From NCBI GenBank assembly GCA_032622095.1, contig CP136061.1, forward strand, positions 198,200,935 through 198,264,934: a DNA stretch of 64,000 nt. Reading direction: 5' to 3'. Both the position numbers and the translations under genes were made by a program. Positions 1-12,810 of this stretch are shown here, piece after piece. Origin of the DNA: Siphonodentalium dalli. Taxonomy: Eukaryota; Mollusca; Scaphopoda; Gadilida; Siphonodentaliidae. The number at the start of each line of letters is the position of its first letter. Position 1 is the first letter of the stretch. The notes beneath the pieces were generated by a model, which made no database searches, had not been told where the DNA came from, and saw only the letters and a program-made list of their open reading frames with translations.

Positions 1-544
1 CCAGTGAACATGTATGCTTGTGCCTCAACTGTTACTGTAGTGTCAACCAGAGTTTGAAGGCTCCTGCAGCACATGAAATATGAATTTTCAGCTTCATTTG
101 TTGGATATGTAGTTATATACCATTAAAATAAAGTTCATGTAAAATAATTATACTCTTTGAGAATAAACTTTCCTCTATCAAAGTAATGGTGGTAATATTG
201 TATTGAAAAACGATGTCAGCTTAATATAATATGGGTTTATTTATCTACTGGAAATAGGATAAGTCAGTGGGGTGTACAAATTAAATAACATCAAAGAGAC
301 CATATTTTATCTTGGTGTTTGGTGTGATGACACCTTATCAGTGTTCTGTGTATTCTGCTTCTGAATTGTAATGTAAGCATTGATACTGAATCTTAATTGC
401 CATGATACACCATGAAAGTAATAGAGAAGTGATTCCTGTTCAATGACTGGTGGTATCCTAACTACAGTATATGTAACGCAACAGAAATTGCTGGTCCCAC
501 TTTTACTTGTAACTTCTTTCGTAAATTTTAACAGTACTTATCTG

Positions 545-1056
545 ACAGTGCTGTCTCGTCAAAAGTTCAAAACAGATCAAAACGATAAATTTAATATATG
601 CTCAGTTTTCGAAAAATCCTCATGTCATTGATGCGGGAGAGGTGGCTTGGAATCATTCCAAAGATCCTCATACCCTGTCAATTGAAGAGGTGACTTCGAT
701 GCTGACTCCAGAATAAGAGCAATTATTAAAATGCATGTAACATGCATGTAACTCTATTCATAATAGCATTGTTTGTATTGTCATTGCCATTTTATTGTAC
801 CGGTATATATGAATTTCAATGCCAACTTTCTCTGAAGTTAGTTCCATTCCACAAATCCGTTATACATGTATATGATAACTAATGGGTTGATACTTTTTGG
901 AGAGTGTTGTGTCCTCTTGTCAAAACTTATCAAAATGATATTTTCATGCTCACTCAGTTTTTGAAAAATCCTCTTGTCATTGACAAGGGAGAGGTGACTT
1001 GGAGTCATTCTAAAGATCCTCATACCCTGTCAATTGAAGAGGTGACTTCGATGCCT
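545..1056 (+). repeat. Tandem exon-like units, copies 1 and 2 (third at 1250-1400)
   Basis: A unit of about 350 bp is repeated. Each copy has a T/C-rich tract ending in CTCAG followed by an open segment that translates as F(S/L)KNPxVIDxGEVxW, then (N/S)HSKDPHTLSIEEVTSM. Copy 1 (from about 601) ends in LTPE-stop, copy 2 (from about 953) continues for 15 further codons, copy 3 (1301-1400) is cut by an inverted repeat. The peptide is kept in all three copies although the DNA has diverged. This suggests duplicated last exons of a gene whose body would lie before the window, or a transposon ORF. I do not recognise the family. Confidence 0.5.
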
Positions 1057-1095
1057 TATCCTGGATGCAAGCAATTAAAATATAAACTTGAATGC

Positions 1096-1612
1096 ATCTA
1101 ACTTTTCCGGTTCAATATAATTGTTTATTTGCCAATTTATTTTACAGGCAAATGACAATGCCAACTATGGGTGATGTTCGATCAATTAAGCGTACTGGAT
1201 GTATATCTAATAGCACATTCCTCGGGATTTTATTCTGGGTAACATTTTTCTGACAATGCTGTGTTTTCTCAACAAAATTTATCAATATGATACTTTCATT
1301 CTCAGTTTTTGAAAGATCTTCATGTCATTGACATGGGAGAGGTGGCTTGGAGTCAATCCGAAGATCCTCGTGCCCTGTCAATTGAAGAAGTGGCTTCAAA
1401 AACTGAGAATGAAAGTATCATATTGATAAATTTTGTTGAGAAAACACAGCATTGTCAGAAAAATGTTACCCAGAATAAAATCCCGAGGAATGTGCTATTA
1501 GATATACATCCAGTACACTTAATTGATCGAACATCACCCATAGTTGGCATTGTCATTTGCCTGTAAAATAAATTGGCAATTAAACAATTATATTGAACCG
1601 GAAAAGTTAGAT
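1096..1612. repeat. Near-perfect inverted repeat, about 210 bp arms
   Basis: Arms 1096-1306 and 1402-1612 are inverted copies with only a few mismatches by eye. The roughly 95 bp loop holds the third copy of the exon-like unit. One arm is the normal unit intron or 3' flank, so the second arm looks like a local inverted duplication and is recent. As RNA this would form a long hairpin. Confidence 0.85.
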
Positions 1613-1925
1613 AAATAGTGAGTTAAACTTTTCTTGCACATTTCATTGTCATTGCAAATTTATTATACCAGTACATGTAAATGCCAATGTAATATGAGGT
1701 CCATTCAGCATATATAACATATGATAGCATGTTTTTCATGATTTATTTTGGCTAATAAAAAAAAAGAAGTAATAATTATGGCTTTCAATATCAAACATTC
1801 TTACTGTGATGGCCTAAATTCAGTGGCCTCAACCATGCGATTCTGATTCGACATTACAGTTGCTACATCACCCAAAAATGTCCAATATTTGCAAAAAGAA
1901 TGCATGTAAATTTATTACACATAAA
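1613..1925. other. No gene seen
   Basis: AT-rich sequence with a short A-run near 1758. No splice-bounded open frame or repeat was recognised. Confidence 0.4.
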
Positions 1926-2350
1926 GTGTATAGATTAGTTGTTACACAGTGTGTGTACCAAATATGCACAATACTGGGTACTATATACTACAAAATTGTG
2001 TAGGTTGTTACACAGATGTGTATAAATAAAGTACACACTACTGTGTACTATGTACACAAATGTGTATAAATAAAGTACACACTAACTGTGTATTATCTGT
2101 GTACTAACTGTGTAGTAACTGTCTACCAACTGTTTACTACACACAAGTGTATAGCGACTACACATACATGTGTGTATAGAGCTACACATATTGTGTGTAC
2201 CAAAAATTGCTCTATACACATACATGTGTGTATAGAGCTACACATATTGTGTGTACCAAAATTGCTCTACAGTTTCCTACACATAATTGTTGGAGAGCAG
2301 ATGTTACACATATATGTGTACAAAGTGTGTAGCGTTTCTACACAGTGTTT
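1926..2350. repeat. TACACA/TGTGTA-rich degenerate repeat
   Basis: The sequence is built from TACACA and its complement TGTGTA, with two near-identical copies of a roughly 60 bp block containing TACATGTGTGTATAGAG (about 2160-2275). The 141-codon open frame that crosses it is a by-product of the repeat. Confidence 0.75.
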
Positions 2351-2402
2351 TTTAGAGAGTACTGAACCCACGACAACATACCTGGACAAGTGTTGTAATG
2401 GG

Positions 2403-2580
2403 GGGAAGTCGGCATTTTTGCATTCGGATCTTTATTCAGTGATCTCGAATGAGACTTTTCAGCCTGACAAACTTGTATCTGACCGAGTTCTGATTTTTGT
2501 CAGAATACCCTGACCACGTTACGATCCCCGGTCCGATAGCACGAGAGACCAGTACGCTACCTGTCGGCCACCGACTTCCC
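2403..2580 (-). mobile_element. tRNA-like SINE or small TIR element
   Basis: On the minus strand 2519-2580 reads GTGGCCGACAGGTAGCG..CTGGTCTCTCGTGCTATCGGACCGGGGATCG, resembling the A and B box regions of a Leu/Ser-type tRNA head of molluscan SINEs. The stretch is also bounded by the 10 bp inverted ends GGGAAGTCGG (2403-2412) and CCGACTTCCC (2571-2580), so a short DNA transposon is the alternative. It is not a functional tRNA: the arms do not all pair. Confidence 0.45.
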
Positions 2581-2599
2581 TTGACATTTGTTAGAATAA

Positions 2600-3900
2600 T
2601 GGTATGAAGTATAACTGATCATAACTGACAATTTCCTTATAAGCTACATGTATATTTTCAATAAATGGGACCTTTTTATTTTCCAACTATTGTCATATTA
2701 ATGTCGACCGATAATACACTGCATTTATGGCAGAATTTGATTTTGCAGACGAAAATAGCCATTCCCGGATAGTTTTTCTTTTTATGTAGCATAAAATTTA
2801 GGCCAATTTATAATTCATTAAAAATCGTTTTTGCAGTTGGGAACGCAGTTGGGAATATTGTGTAGGGCTACCTTTATATATGAATCATAAATGCCATATA
2901 ATCATAGTCCGTCAGAAGTTACTATTTTGACCAAAAAAATGTTCATTTATCAATGACGGATTCCATTTTCTGAAATATTACACGGAAACAAAATTAGGCC
3001 GATTTACTATCAAATTTCATTTGAATAAAATGGATAATTCGTGCCCTTTTAATTGTAGTTCGATTAAATATTTTACTAGTAACAGTCTGTTCATAATGAG
3101 AAATCACTTCAATTGATTACTAATTAGTTTCACTTACCTAAAATCCGATCAATTTGTATCCTATGAAAACGTAAGATGGACGTAGTTTTTTATCCACGAA
3201 GCCTCGATCTGAGCCGGTAGGTAAAACAATAGGAATGCTTTTGCCCCTGTTGTAAAGTGGAACGAAATTACACGCTCAAATTTGTAATAATAAAAGTTCA
3301 ACGAAGCAATAGATTGATAAGGCCACCACCAACAGGAACGTGGAGACAGGGTGATTGGGGTGTATATATCCCAAACAGTTCTAATAATTAAAAATTTCAT
3401 GACTGCCACATTAGTTGTAAACTTCACACCATATAAGAGCACCCCCACCCCCTGGAATACGGAATAATACCACTTAACACAGAGGGTGGAATACGAAATC
3501 CCAGTTAACAGCCATATGGATAAATTCTCTATTGTCGTACGAACGCAGGTCATAATGTCCATGTCTAAAATGATATCAATTGATGATCGACGATCTGTAT
3601 GTCAAACCGTGCATTTATTGTGACAAATATCGCATTTATATTATTCTTATGATCATTTTTTTTGGAAGGTTGGAATACGAATACCGGTATTTTTGGAATA
3701 CCGAATACCTCCTAACAGAGGGGCCGGAATATGTCGTACCTCGTAACAGGGCATGGAATACGGCGTACGAAATGGGGGGGGGGGGGCTCTTATACCGGGT
3801 ATGACATACATAAAAAACACACTCACCGCGCTGTTGAAGGGGGGGGGGGGTGTCTGTGCAACCTTTGTTTATTAATTTAACCCTTTCATAACGGGAGTTA
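2600..3900. other. No gene seen; G-rich and GGAATACG-type low-complexity DNA
   Basis: From about 3420 to 3860 the sequence repeats variants of GGAATACGGxxTAC and CTAACAGAGGG, with G-runs at 3773-3786 and 3840-3850. The 133-, 92- and 74-codon frames here overlap each other on opposite strands and show no domain. Nothing else was recognised. Confidence 0.5.
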
Positions 3901-6150
3901 GGCTGGTGCAGCATTAAGGACGCTGTTTGTATTAAACATTTATCATGGTCAGTGTATGCATTTTAAAACACAGGGCAAGTTAGATTACATCATTTAATTG
4001 ATATTCTAGTTAAAATAGTCTGTGAAACTACTTTAAAACCACATGTTATGCACCCTGTTTTGCCAACCAAACTATGAAATATAGATATGTTATTTGTTTT
4101 ATTATCAGAGAAAAGCATTCTGCAAAGATATGGCCTTATACATGTTATAAACATGCAAATAGTGGCTTCATTTGGCCTTTCTACCATCATTTAGAGAGTC
4201 AAATCTGAAGAAATTCCCTTAGTTTGATATTTATGATTCCATAATCCCATGAAATGGTATTTAAAACCTCAAATGTCAGTATTTCCTATCAGATGGACAT
4301 ATCAACTAATAAATTAAACATTTCACATGGTCATTACATGCATTTTTAATATACAAGGCAATGTAGAAAACATCATTTGATGGATATTTTACTTAAAATA
4401 GTCATTGGAAACTACATAAAAGCAATATTGTATGCATCCCTGTATAGCCAAATCAAATTAAACTATGGATATTGTATTGTTTATTTCATCTGAGACATGT
4501 ATTCTGTTCAGATATAGCCTTATATATGTTATAAAGATGCCAATAATGGCATAATTTAGGCTTTTTTTCCATAATTTAGAGGGTCAAAGCTGAATAAATT
4601 CCCTTATTTCAAATTTGTAAGATGCCAAGCCAGCTGAAATGGTATATCAAACCTCAAATGGCAGTATTTCTTATCAGATGGACATCTCTACCAATAAATT
4701 AAACATTTTTCATGGTCATTGCATGCATTTTAATATACAGGACAAGGCAGAAAACAGCATTTGATGGATATTTTACTTAAAATAGTCTGTGGAAACAACC
4801 TAAAAGCCATGTTGTATGCATCCCTGTATAGCCAAAACAAATTAAACTATGGATATTTTATTGTTGATTTCATCAGAGACATGTATTCTGTTCAGATATA
4901 GCCTTATATATGTTATAAAGATGCCAATAATGGCATAATTTAGGCTTTTTTTCCATAATTTAGAGGGTCAAAGCTGAATAAATTCCCTTATTTCAAATTT
5001 GTAAGATGCCAAGCCAGCTGAAATGGTGTATCAAACCTCAAATGGCAGTATTTCTTATCAGATGGACATCTCTACCAATAAATTAAACATTTTTCATGGT
5101 CATTGCATGCATTTTAATATACAGGACAAGGCAGAAAACATCATTTGATGGATATTTTACTTAAAATAGTCTGTGGAAACAACCTAAAAGCCATGTTGTA
5201 TGCATCCCTGTATAGCCAAAACAAATTAAACTATGGATATTTTATTGTTGATTTCATCAGAGACATGTATTCTGTTGAGATATAGCCTTATACATGTCAT
5301 TAACATGCAAATAGTGGCTTCATTTTGGCTTTCTTCCATTATTTAGAGAGTCAAATCTGAAGGAATTCCCTTAGTTTGATATTTATGATCCCATAATCCC
5401 ATGAAATGGTATTTTAAACCTCAATTGTCAGTATTTCTTATCAGATGGACATATCAACTAATGAATTAAACATTTCCCATGATCATTACAAGCATTTTAA
5501 TATACAAGGCTATGTAGAAAACATCATTTGATGGATATTTTACTTAAAATGGTCTGTGGAAACTACATAAAACCAATATTGTATGCATCCCTCTATAGCC
5601 AAATGCAATTGAACTATGGATATTTTATTGTGCATTTTATCAGAGACATGTATTCTGTTGAGATATAGCCTTATACATGTTACTAACATGCAAATAGTGG
5701 CTTCATTTGGGCTTTCTTCCATAATTTAGAGGGTCAAAGCTGAATAAATTTCCTTAGGTTTCAAATTTAAAAGATGCCAAGCCAGCTGAAATGGTGTATC
5801 AAACCTAAAATGTCAGTATTTCTTATCAGATTGACATCTCTACCTATAAATTAAGCATTTATCATGGCCATTGCATGCATTTTAATATATAGGACAAGGC
5901 AGAACACATCACTTGATGGATATTTTACTTAAAATACTTTGTGGAAACTACATAAAAGCCACATTGTATGCTTTCCTATATAGCCAAATGAAATTCAACT
6001 ATGGATAAATTGGATATTTTATTGTTTGTATCATCAGAGACATGCATTCTGCTAAGATATAGTCTTTTGTGTATTATAAACATACAATAGGTGCATGACC
6101 TCATTGGGCTTGCTTTCATAATACAAGAGAGTCAACTCTGAAGAAATACC
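3900..6150. repeat. Tandem array of about six 380-400 bp units
   Basis: The landmark AAxCTGAAxAAATTCCC recurs near 4205, 4590, 4973, 5357, 5738 and 6136, i.e. every 380-400 bp. Other shared landmarks are ATTTGATGGATATTTTACTTAAAAT and CAGATGGACAT. The two units near 4620-5300 are almost identical; the outer ones have diverged more. The short minus-strand frames at 3990 and 5540 are the same segment of two units, not genes. Confidence 0.9.
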
Positions 6151-6455
6151 ATCGGTTTGAAATTGGTAGCATCTTCCATCCTTATATAAGAGGGGTATAT
6201 ACCAGCTTGAAGTACCTGTTTAATTAATAGGTTCAATGCAAGGGGCCACCAGAGAGGTTTGTCTAGTTCGGGATGGTGTGGCAAACCACCAACTGGAGAT
6301 TTCAAGGGAGGCCTCCTCAATGGCGACCCACTATATTGTGCAAACAAAATTTTATTAAAATTGTATAAAGGTCAGCAATCCCTAAGAGCATTGAGAAATA
6401 GATAAAAACACTTACTGACAGATTGCCAATAACAAAATTACAGCTGTTGAAACTA
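6150..6455. other. Flank of the 380 bp array; no gene recognised
   Basis: A GC-richer patch (6220-6320, AGGGGCCACCAGAGAGG...) differs from its surroundings and contains a 71-codon minus-strand frame with no recognisable domain. It is possibly a repeat fragment. Confidence 0.3.
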
Positions 6456-6457
6456 TT

Positions 6458-6735
6458 GTCATGTAAACAAAACTGTTACAGTGATTTGTCAACAAATATA
6501 TAATTCTAGCTGTATTATTAGTTCAAATATTTAACTATGAATAACATTTTCAGAATATTTAATCAACAGGTTGGACCTTTTCCAATGTTATGTAAACAAA
6601 ACTGTTACAGTGAGTGACTTGTCAACAATTATATAATCCTATAGCTGTAGTATTACATGTAGTTCAAATATTTAAGTATGAATATGAATTTCAGAATATT
6701 TAATCAACAGGTTGGACCTTTTTCAATGTTTACCA
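6458..6735. repeat. Direct duplication, two copies of about 135 bp
   Basis: The block from GTCATGTAAACAAAACTGTTACAGTGA to CAACAGGTTGGACCTTTT occurs twice in a row (about 6458-6590 and 6591-6725), with small indels. Confidence 0.85.
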
Positions 6736-6829
6736 TAACATTTTTATCACAATTTTGCTATCGTTGGACTTTTACAGTTATTCCATTACAGCAGTAATTT
6801 GTACATAACAATTAATTCTTGGTTTAGAA

Positions 6830-7118
6830 ATATTTTCTTTAAGTATTTCTTAACTTAGAAAAAAAATCTTGAAACAAGAAATATATATTTAATTTTTGAA
6901 GCCATTTTCTTAGTAAGGAAATTGTTTCTTGTTTCAAGACTAAAATCTATCTTATTTGAGAAAACTATCTCTTGACTGGTGGGAGTTTCTTAAATTTTCT
7001 TGATGTAGCAGACTTGGGGGGTATATTTCCCAAAATAAGATTTATTTTCCTGTTTCAGGAAATAGTTTTTCTTGTTTCAAGATAGTTTATCTTATTAAGA
7101 AATTATTTTTGGCAGTGC
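6830..7118. mobile_element. MITE-like CTTGTTTCAAG element
   Basis: The segment alternates AAGAAATTATTT, CTTGTTTCAAGA and TATCTTATT in both orientations and closes with TTTTTGGCAGTG at about 7105-7118. The reverse complement CACTGCCAAAAA resembles the CACTG termini of CMC/Chapaev-type DNA transposons. No matching left end was found, so the family is tentative. Confidence 0.4.
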
Positions 7119-7362
7119 ACATTTGAAACTCCTGAATGGCATTATTTGTTTTGTGCAGTCATGTATGTCAATACATAAAGCTAGAGCGTATCAGAAACTG
7201 CACGCAGAAATGTTTTAAAACCGCATCTGTACATCAGCTAACTATGTGAGAAGTAAAAACTCTATCGTTCCACCTGTTACGATGTTACAGATATTTGACT
7301 GTAAATATCATGAAATTGTCTCACAAGAATCAATCATCTATACTATATATTTTGAGACTTCC

Positions 7363-7401
<39 letters not shown>
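7363..7401. repeat. (TA)n microsatellite
   Basis: About 39 bp of alternating TA/AT. Confidence 0.95.
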
Positions 7402-7404
<3 letters not shown>

Positions 7405-8940
7405 TTTATAGAATCGAAAACGGTTGGCTCGATTGAGTTCAAACTTCACATCTAAGGGTAAAAACCACGAACACCGTAGTTGTCGCGTTTTGGAGAAGCT
7501 CTGGGCACCCTTTATCCACTCCCAAAATCACCGCAAAGGCACGGCGTGGGTTAATCAAATGATTATTTAATGAGCGTTTGTTTTTGACGCATCGCTATAA
7601 AGAGCGTCTGTTTACCATTCAACGTTATTAGCATCTGCAGAGAGATATACGGGAACATTGAGTGGTTTCCTATGCGGGGAGATTTATTGGATGCCATAGT
7701 ACTCTTACAACATCATTGTTATAGTATGTATGACACTTAGGTCAGGGCTTAGGGGGGGGGCGTAGTTATAGGCATAATGCTTTTCAGAAATCCCGGTTAC
7801 AAACCAACACTCACAATTTCGTATTTACGCAAACGTATACGGGAACAAGTGCTTTCCTATTTTTAGAACGCAACACATGATACCAAACAAAATTACGTCG
7901 CGTTGGTGATGGCGTTCACGACGGGATTAATTTCTGTCCGCTCTTTGCGAGGATGGGGTTCACGACGGGATTAACATTGTGGGGACTATTGGCCATCTCG
8001 TAAGGGTGGACAACCTCTGTCAGGGGCTGCTCAATGGCCACGGGCAGGTTAAAAAAAATCATACCTCTTCTGGGTCTGGGCGTGTATAGACATGAGCGTG
8101 TTGTGTTCCCAAGTACGCGGATCGGGTAAGTTTTTCCGCCCTGGTGAGCTCAAACTTCGTATATAAGTGTAAAAACACACGGGGATCGTCGACGTCGCAT
8201 TGTGTGAAACATTCTTATGTCTGTCGTTCCTAGGAACGGGGGAATTTTTCATCGGGTCAGTCTTAACCTTCAAACGGGTACCCACAAATTATATATTGTG
8301 ATCCCGACATGACCTTGACGTTGAAAATGATCAATTCAAGGTCAAATCGGGTAAAATATTGAAAAACCCAATATTAACCTGCTAGTTTACATATATTTGA
8401 AGGCAAATGTTAGTAACACCGTTACATGCGGAACTACATATAATGTACTTCTCATGTTGTTAGCCTTGATGGTAAAGATGCATAGCATATTGCCGTCCCT
8501 ATTCTGATGTCCTATGACTATTACCTGCAAAACACACCAGGCAAATTTGACAGTGTATTGACATACACTGAATTAGGAGACCCGTGTTCAGTTCAAAGAC
8601 CCAAACACACCACATACCGATGAGATCTGCTATCATCAACATCAATTGGATGTGTTAGAAAGCTCATTATATCAGGAAATACACAATTTAGTTGGATAAG
8701 GAGGTCCCCGAAAACATGTGATTGTTGATGAACGTTGCCAGAAGGTTGATGTGATTTGTCCATGTGTGGAGACGAGTTTATACATACATGTAGATGGCGA
8801 CACTTTATGGCTGAATGGAAAAAAATAGTTAATGTATCTGTTTAGTGTCGACAAAAAGACCACTTTGTCACCCCCCCCCCCCCAAAGTGTCATTTTATGC
8901 GAGTGGCTTTTTTAGAAACGGATATTAAATTCCGTTAACA
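7402..8940. other. No gene seen; diverged short direct repeats and G/C homopolymers
   Basis: The block GAGxTCAAACTTC..TAAGxGTAAAAAC..CACG occurs at about 7434-7480 and again at 8148-8200. TACGGGAACA..TTTCCTAT occurs near 7649 and 7838. A CACGACGGGATTAA motif is doubled at 7918 and 7961. There is a G-run at 7751-7759 and a C-run at 8872-8883. No supported gene. Confidence 0.4.
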
Positions 8941-8945
8941 ATCAT

Positions 8946-9725
8946 TTGATCAAACATGTCAACCAGCTACGTATGCATTTTGTTGACACACTCAGCTTAG
9001 TTTTATTTGACACCCTACAATGTGCATACTCCAATAGGTTGAACTGGACAAAACATCAAACTGTATTTTCATATGTCATCCATATCGTTTTCGATGCATC
9101 GGACCAGCCACCCGGCAAAAGCACCCACTATTTAAAAAAAACCAAGAACATCTTGGTCCCAACAACTACCATTTCATTCCTTTCCAACTATATGGAACAA
9201 CTTAGATAACGAATTTACATCATACCAATCCAGACACACATTTAAACGACGTTTACATGCCGATTGCATTAAAACATATGCTGCAACAATTAACTGCAAC
9301 AATCAAAGATGTCCCGACTGTGTGGTAGCTCCTCAATAAGTGACTTCCCCCATACCGCAATCATCAAACCTCACTCAGTACATTCCTACTCGACTTTCAA
9401 GGAACAACCCACTGGCAAGAAAGAGACAAACCATCGAGTAACCAATAAACAATTTATCTAGACGTATACCCTCCATGTATATAATACAACCATTGTGTGA
9501 CACATAATTATATAGCCGTGCATTGTACAAGAAATCATGACCGCCTATTATAACATCATAACATCTTTTCATTTTAAGGGGGTGGCAGTAAGACAGTCTA
9601 GCCTGACTATGCCACCCCTCGAATATACAACATAATATTTGTCAAATGTATTATGCTTTAATATATGTATATTTAAATAAAATATCCTATCCTATCCTAT
9701 CCTATCCCATCCCTACGCACATAGA
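8946..9725 (+). mobile_element. LINE 3' end: ORF2 C-terminus, 3'UTR and (TATCC)n tail
   Basis: In shifting frames the sequence reads NQLRMHFVDTLS (about 8957) and FPTIWNNLDNEFTSYQ..FKRRLHADCIKTY (about 9178-9285), then C-x-x-x-x-C-x-x-C, the usual C-terminal end of a LINE reverse-transcriptase ORF. A 3'UTR follows (GGGTGGCAGTAAGACAGTCTAGCCTGACTATGCCACCCC) and the element ends in AATAAAATATCCTATCCTATCC at about 9675-9710. Frameshifts and stops show it is dead and 5'-truncated. Inverted relatives of the 3'UTR and tail occur at about 19.15-19.38 kb and 49.27-49.40 kb. Confidence 0.75.
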
Positions 9726-10362
9726 AGTGTCAGATGCCGAACATCATACTGTATATATAGACGTGGGACGGTTAGAGTAGCACAATTTCTTGAAGTAGCA
9801 CTGCTTGTTGAGACGTGGGAAGCAACACTTCCCTCGGGTGATAGAGATTGTCACAACCAAGAGCCTTGACATAGTTAAGCGTTTAAGAGTAAACAAACGT
9901 ATTATAGTGATATATATAGATTCATCCACATAAATATACCAAATGTGTTTGCAATCAGTTAACTTTAACTAAATCTATCATTGAAACACCAAAATAGGGC
10001 AATAACTATGACAGTATTCATTGAACCAATACCATATTCGAATTTGACTTGTATTTATGTGCGGTTTGTCCACATGGCATATTTGAGTCGTAAAAGGCAT
10101 AACTCCATCAGAAAGTCGAATCTGGCCTGTATTTCCGTGTGACTAATCCACATACTACATTTGATCCAACAAAACCCAGTCTCGGTAGTCTGATAAAATG
10201 GGACGCATGTATAATTTAACAGGGTGTTTTTATTCTGAATTTTAATATACTAACATAGACGCCAAGTTAAGACATAATATATATCCATGCAATAGTACAA
10301 CAGGTACATGTACAGGTACAATTAACTTATCATATATGGTTGATTGTTTTGGCAATAATATA
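9726..10362. other. No gene; dispersed repeat fragment
   Basis: A segment GGGAAGCAACACTTCCCTCGGGTGATAGAGATTGTCxCAACCAAG (about 9818) has a diverged counterpart at about 56.95 kb. ATAGAAGTGTCxGxTGCCGAA at 9721 resembles the arm of the palindrome at 56.1 kb. Nothing else was recognised. Confidence 0.45.
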
Positions 10363-12500
10363 TCTATATCTATAGTTGCGAATGTCTGTCTGTCTGTGTT
10401 CTATATAAATTCACAGGGGACCATCTAGAGGCACCAAAGGGGTCTACTAGGGGTAACGTTTTACGAGAAAGATAATGGTGAGGGTTAGGATTATCTAAAG
10501 TGACGCCGATGTTGTCAGGGGCAGAAAAGGGGGAGGGGCAGAACAAAATTTGTCGCCGATTGCCACGAAACTTATATATAATCATTCCCTTGATACAAGG
10601 AATCTGATGGTGTGGTTTAAATATGTCAAAAGTGGCGCCGTTCGAGTCAGGGATGCACGGAATGGGGAGGGGCACCAAAATTGATAAACTAAGTTTAGCG
10701 CCGAGGGACCATCTAGATGGCACCAAACGGTCTACTAGGGGTAACTTTTTACGAGAAAGATAATGGTGCGGGTTAAAATTTCTAATGTGACGCCGTTGTC
10801 AGGGGCAGAAAAGGGGAGGGGTAGAAAAAATGATTGCCGCCGATTGGCACGAAACTTTTATGTAATCATTCCCATCATATGAGGAATATAATGGTGTTGT
10901 TTAGATGTGTCAAACGTGGCGCCGTTCGCGTCAGGGATGAACGGAAGGGGAGGGGGCACCAAAATTGATAAAACTAATTTTAGCGCCAATTTCCACCAAA
11001 TTGATATATATTCTTCTCCATGATACAAGGAATCTAATTGTGCGATTTAAAGACTCCAAATTGCTGTCCTTTGGATGAAAGATTGTGGGAGGGGCACTCA
11101 ATTTGATAAGAATGGGCTTAGTCGCCGATTGCCACCAGACTTATACAATATCATCCCCATGATATGAGGAGTCTAATGGTGAGGCTTAAATCTGTCAAAA
11201 GTGTCGTCATTCGAGTCGGGGTTGAACTGAAAGGCAGAGGGGAACCAAAATTGATACGCAATAATTTTAGCGCCAATTTCCACCAAAGTGATACGCATTC
11301 TTATCCATAAAACGAGGAGTCTAATCGTGTGGTTTAGATACCCCAAATTGGTGCCGTTTGGATGAGAGATATGGGGGCCCTAAATTTGATACGAATTTGT
11401 ATACTCGCCAATGTTATACAAAAATTTATCCATTATCATCCAAACGGTATGAGGAATCTAATGGGTGGCTTAAAGCTGTCAAAAGTGGCGTCATTCGAGT
11501 CAGGTGTGCACTGAAAGAGAGAGGGGCACCAACATTGACAAAAATAATTTTAGCGGCGATTTCCACCAAATTAATACACATTCTTCTCCATGATACAAGC
11601 AATCTAATCGTGCGGTTTAAATACGCCAAGTTGGTGCCGTTTGGGTGAGAGATATGGGGGCCCTAAATTTGATACGAATTTTATATATATTCATCTCCAT
11701 AATGAGTCTAAGTTTGTGGTTTAATTATGTCAAATGTGGCGCCGCTTGAGTCCGAAATAGGGACGGGCGGGTCAATAAAACTGATGGAAACATGTTTAGT
11801 GCCAATTAACATCAAATTCATACACGTTCTTCTCAAATGATGCGAGGAATACAATCGTGCGTGTTAAAAATGTCACATTATGTGCCTAGATATATTTGCA
11901 AATATATATCTGTCTGTATGTGTTCTATATATAACTTCACGGGGTACCAATGCGTTCTAACAGTGGTAACTTTTTACGAGGAAGATAATGGTGCATGTTA
12001 AAATATTAGAATAGCTCATGTTAATATTATAACACAATTGAGTCTGCCCCATTCAATATAGTTTCCATAAAAAAGTTACAAGAGATATGGAAATGTATAT
12101 AAGGCCTGTTCAACAATAGTGGTCACAGTGTGCCGTCAAATATAATTTCTTCTGATATAAAAGAAAACGGAGTCAGTGGTACATGACTTTTCAGGATCCT
12201 CCAATACTGACATCTGACAAGGATATCTTTCATGTTTTAGAACAGACTCTTCTCCTAACATAAACAACTCAAAATCTCGCTCTGTGTCGAGCACAGCTGA
12301 TATAATGCATAGCAACAATTCTTTTAAACTGAGAATAATTAGCCAGTATATAGCACAATGCACACAAGGACATTTCTTTAAAACATCTGTATCTTCGTGG
12401 ATATATGATAACCAGGCGACACGTGTCCTCAAAATCTTATTCAAACCCACTAGATTGATTGTTACATCTCTATATATTTACATATTAAGTGTTGTCATCA
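10363..12500 (+). mobile_element. Helitron-like element, copy A (5' end seen, 3' end not seen)
   Basis: It begins TCTATATCTATAG, then TGCGAATGTCTGTCTGTCTGTG and ATTCACAGGGGACC, the same opening as the element at 16.4 kb that has a Helitron 3' end. The body holds several diverged units of about 270-300 bp with GGCGCCGTT, GAGGGGCACCAAAATTGATA and TTTAGCGCC landmarks, and a second internal start near 11.9 kb (TATATATCTGTCTGTATGTG). The part from 12010 to 12470 is repeated at 17380-17830. No RepHel protein is encoded, so it is non-autonomous. Confidence 0.6.
12136..12450 (-). pseudogene. Unrecognised ORF shared by the two Helitron-like copies
   Basis: A 104-codon open frame with LSLKELLLC, then RDFELFMLGEESVLKHER and PEKSC. 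The homologous part of copy B (17524-17745) keeps FSLKELMLC and RDFELFMLGDESVLKNER with PEKSC. Similarity at the peptide level is clear, but the two copies are also similar in DNA. It could be a captured host exon or part of the element. I do not recognise the family. Confidence 0.35.
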
Positions 12501-12810
12501 CTAAATCCAGCATTCTGATTGGTCGGCGCCCACGTGGCTAGTTGCAATTATTTCTCGGTGAATGCGCAACAGCTAATAACTGCAAGCTCACAACAACATC
12601 GATACGTCATTTGGGTTTGGAAGGACGAACGCGTAATGTTTTGGGCTCATTTGGATTCGCGCAGGATTGACTTAATAAATCATCGGGTTTCAATTGTTCC
12701 TGTTAACTTTTGCCAAGGGTTATATGGGATATTTTGGGCTGGTTTTGTCACGATACACTTTTCGATTTAAATACATTTACAAAAGTGGCTTTTTCGCTAA
12801 ATGTATATAA

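Noticed and set aside
2519-2580. A functional tRNA gene on the minus strand
   Set aside because: Only A/B-box-like segments match; acceptor and anticodon arms do not pair, and the stretch lies in a repeat with inverted ends.
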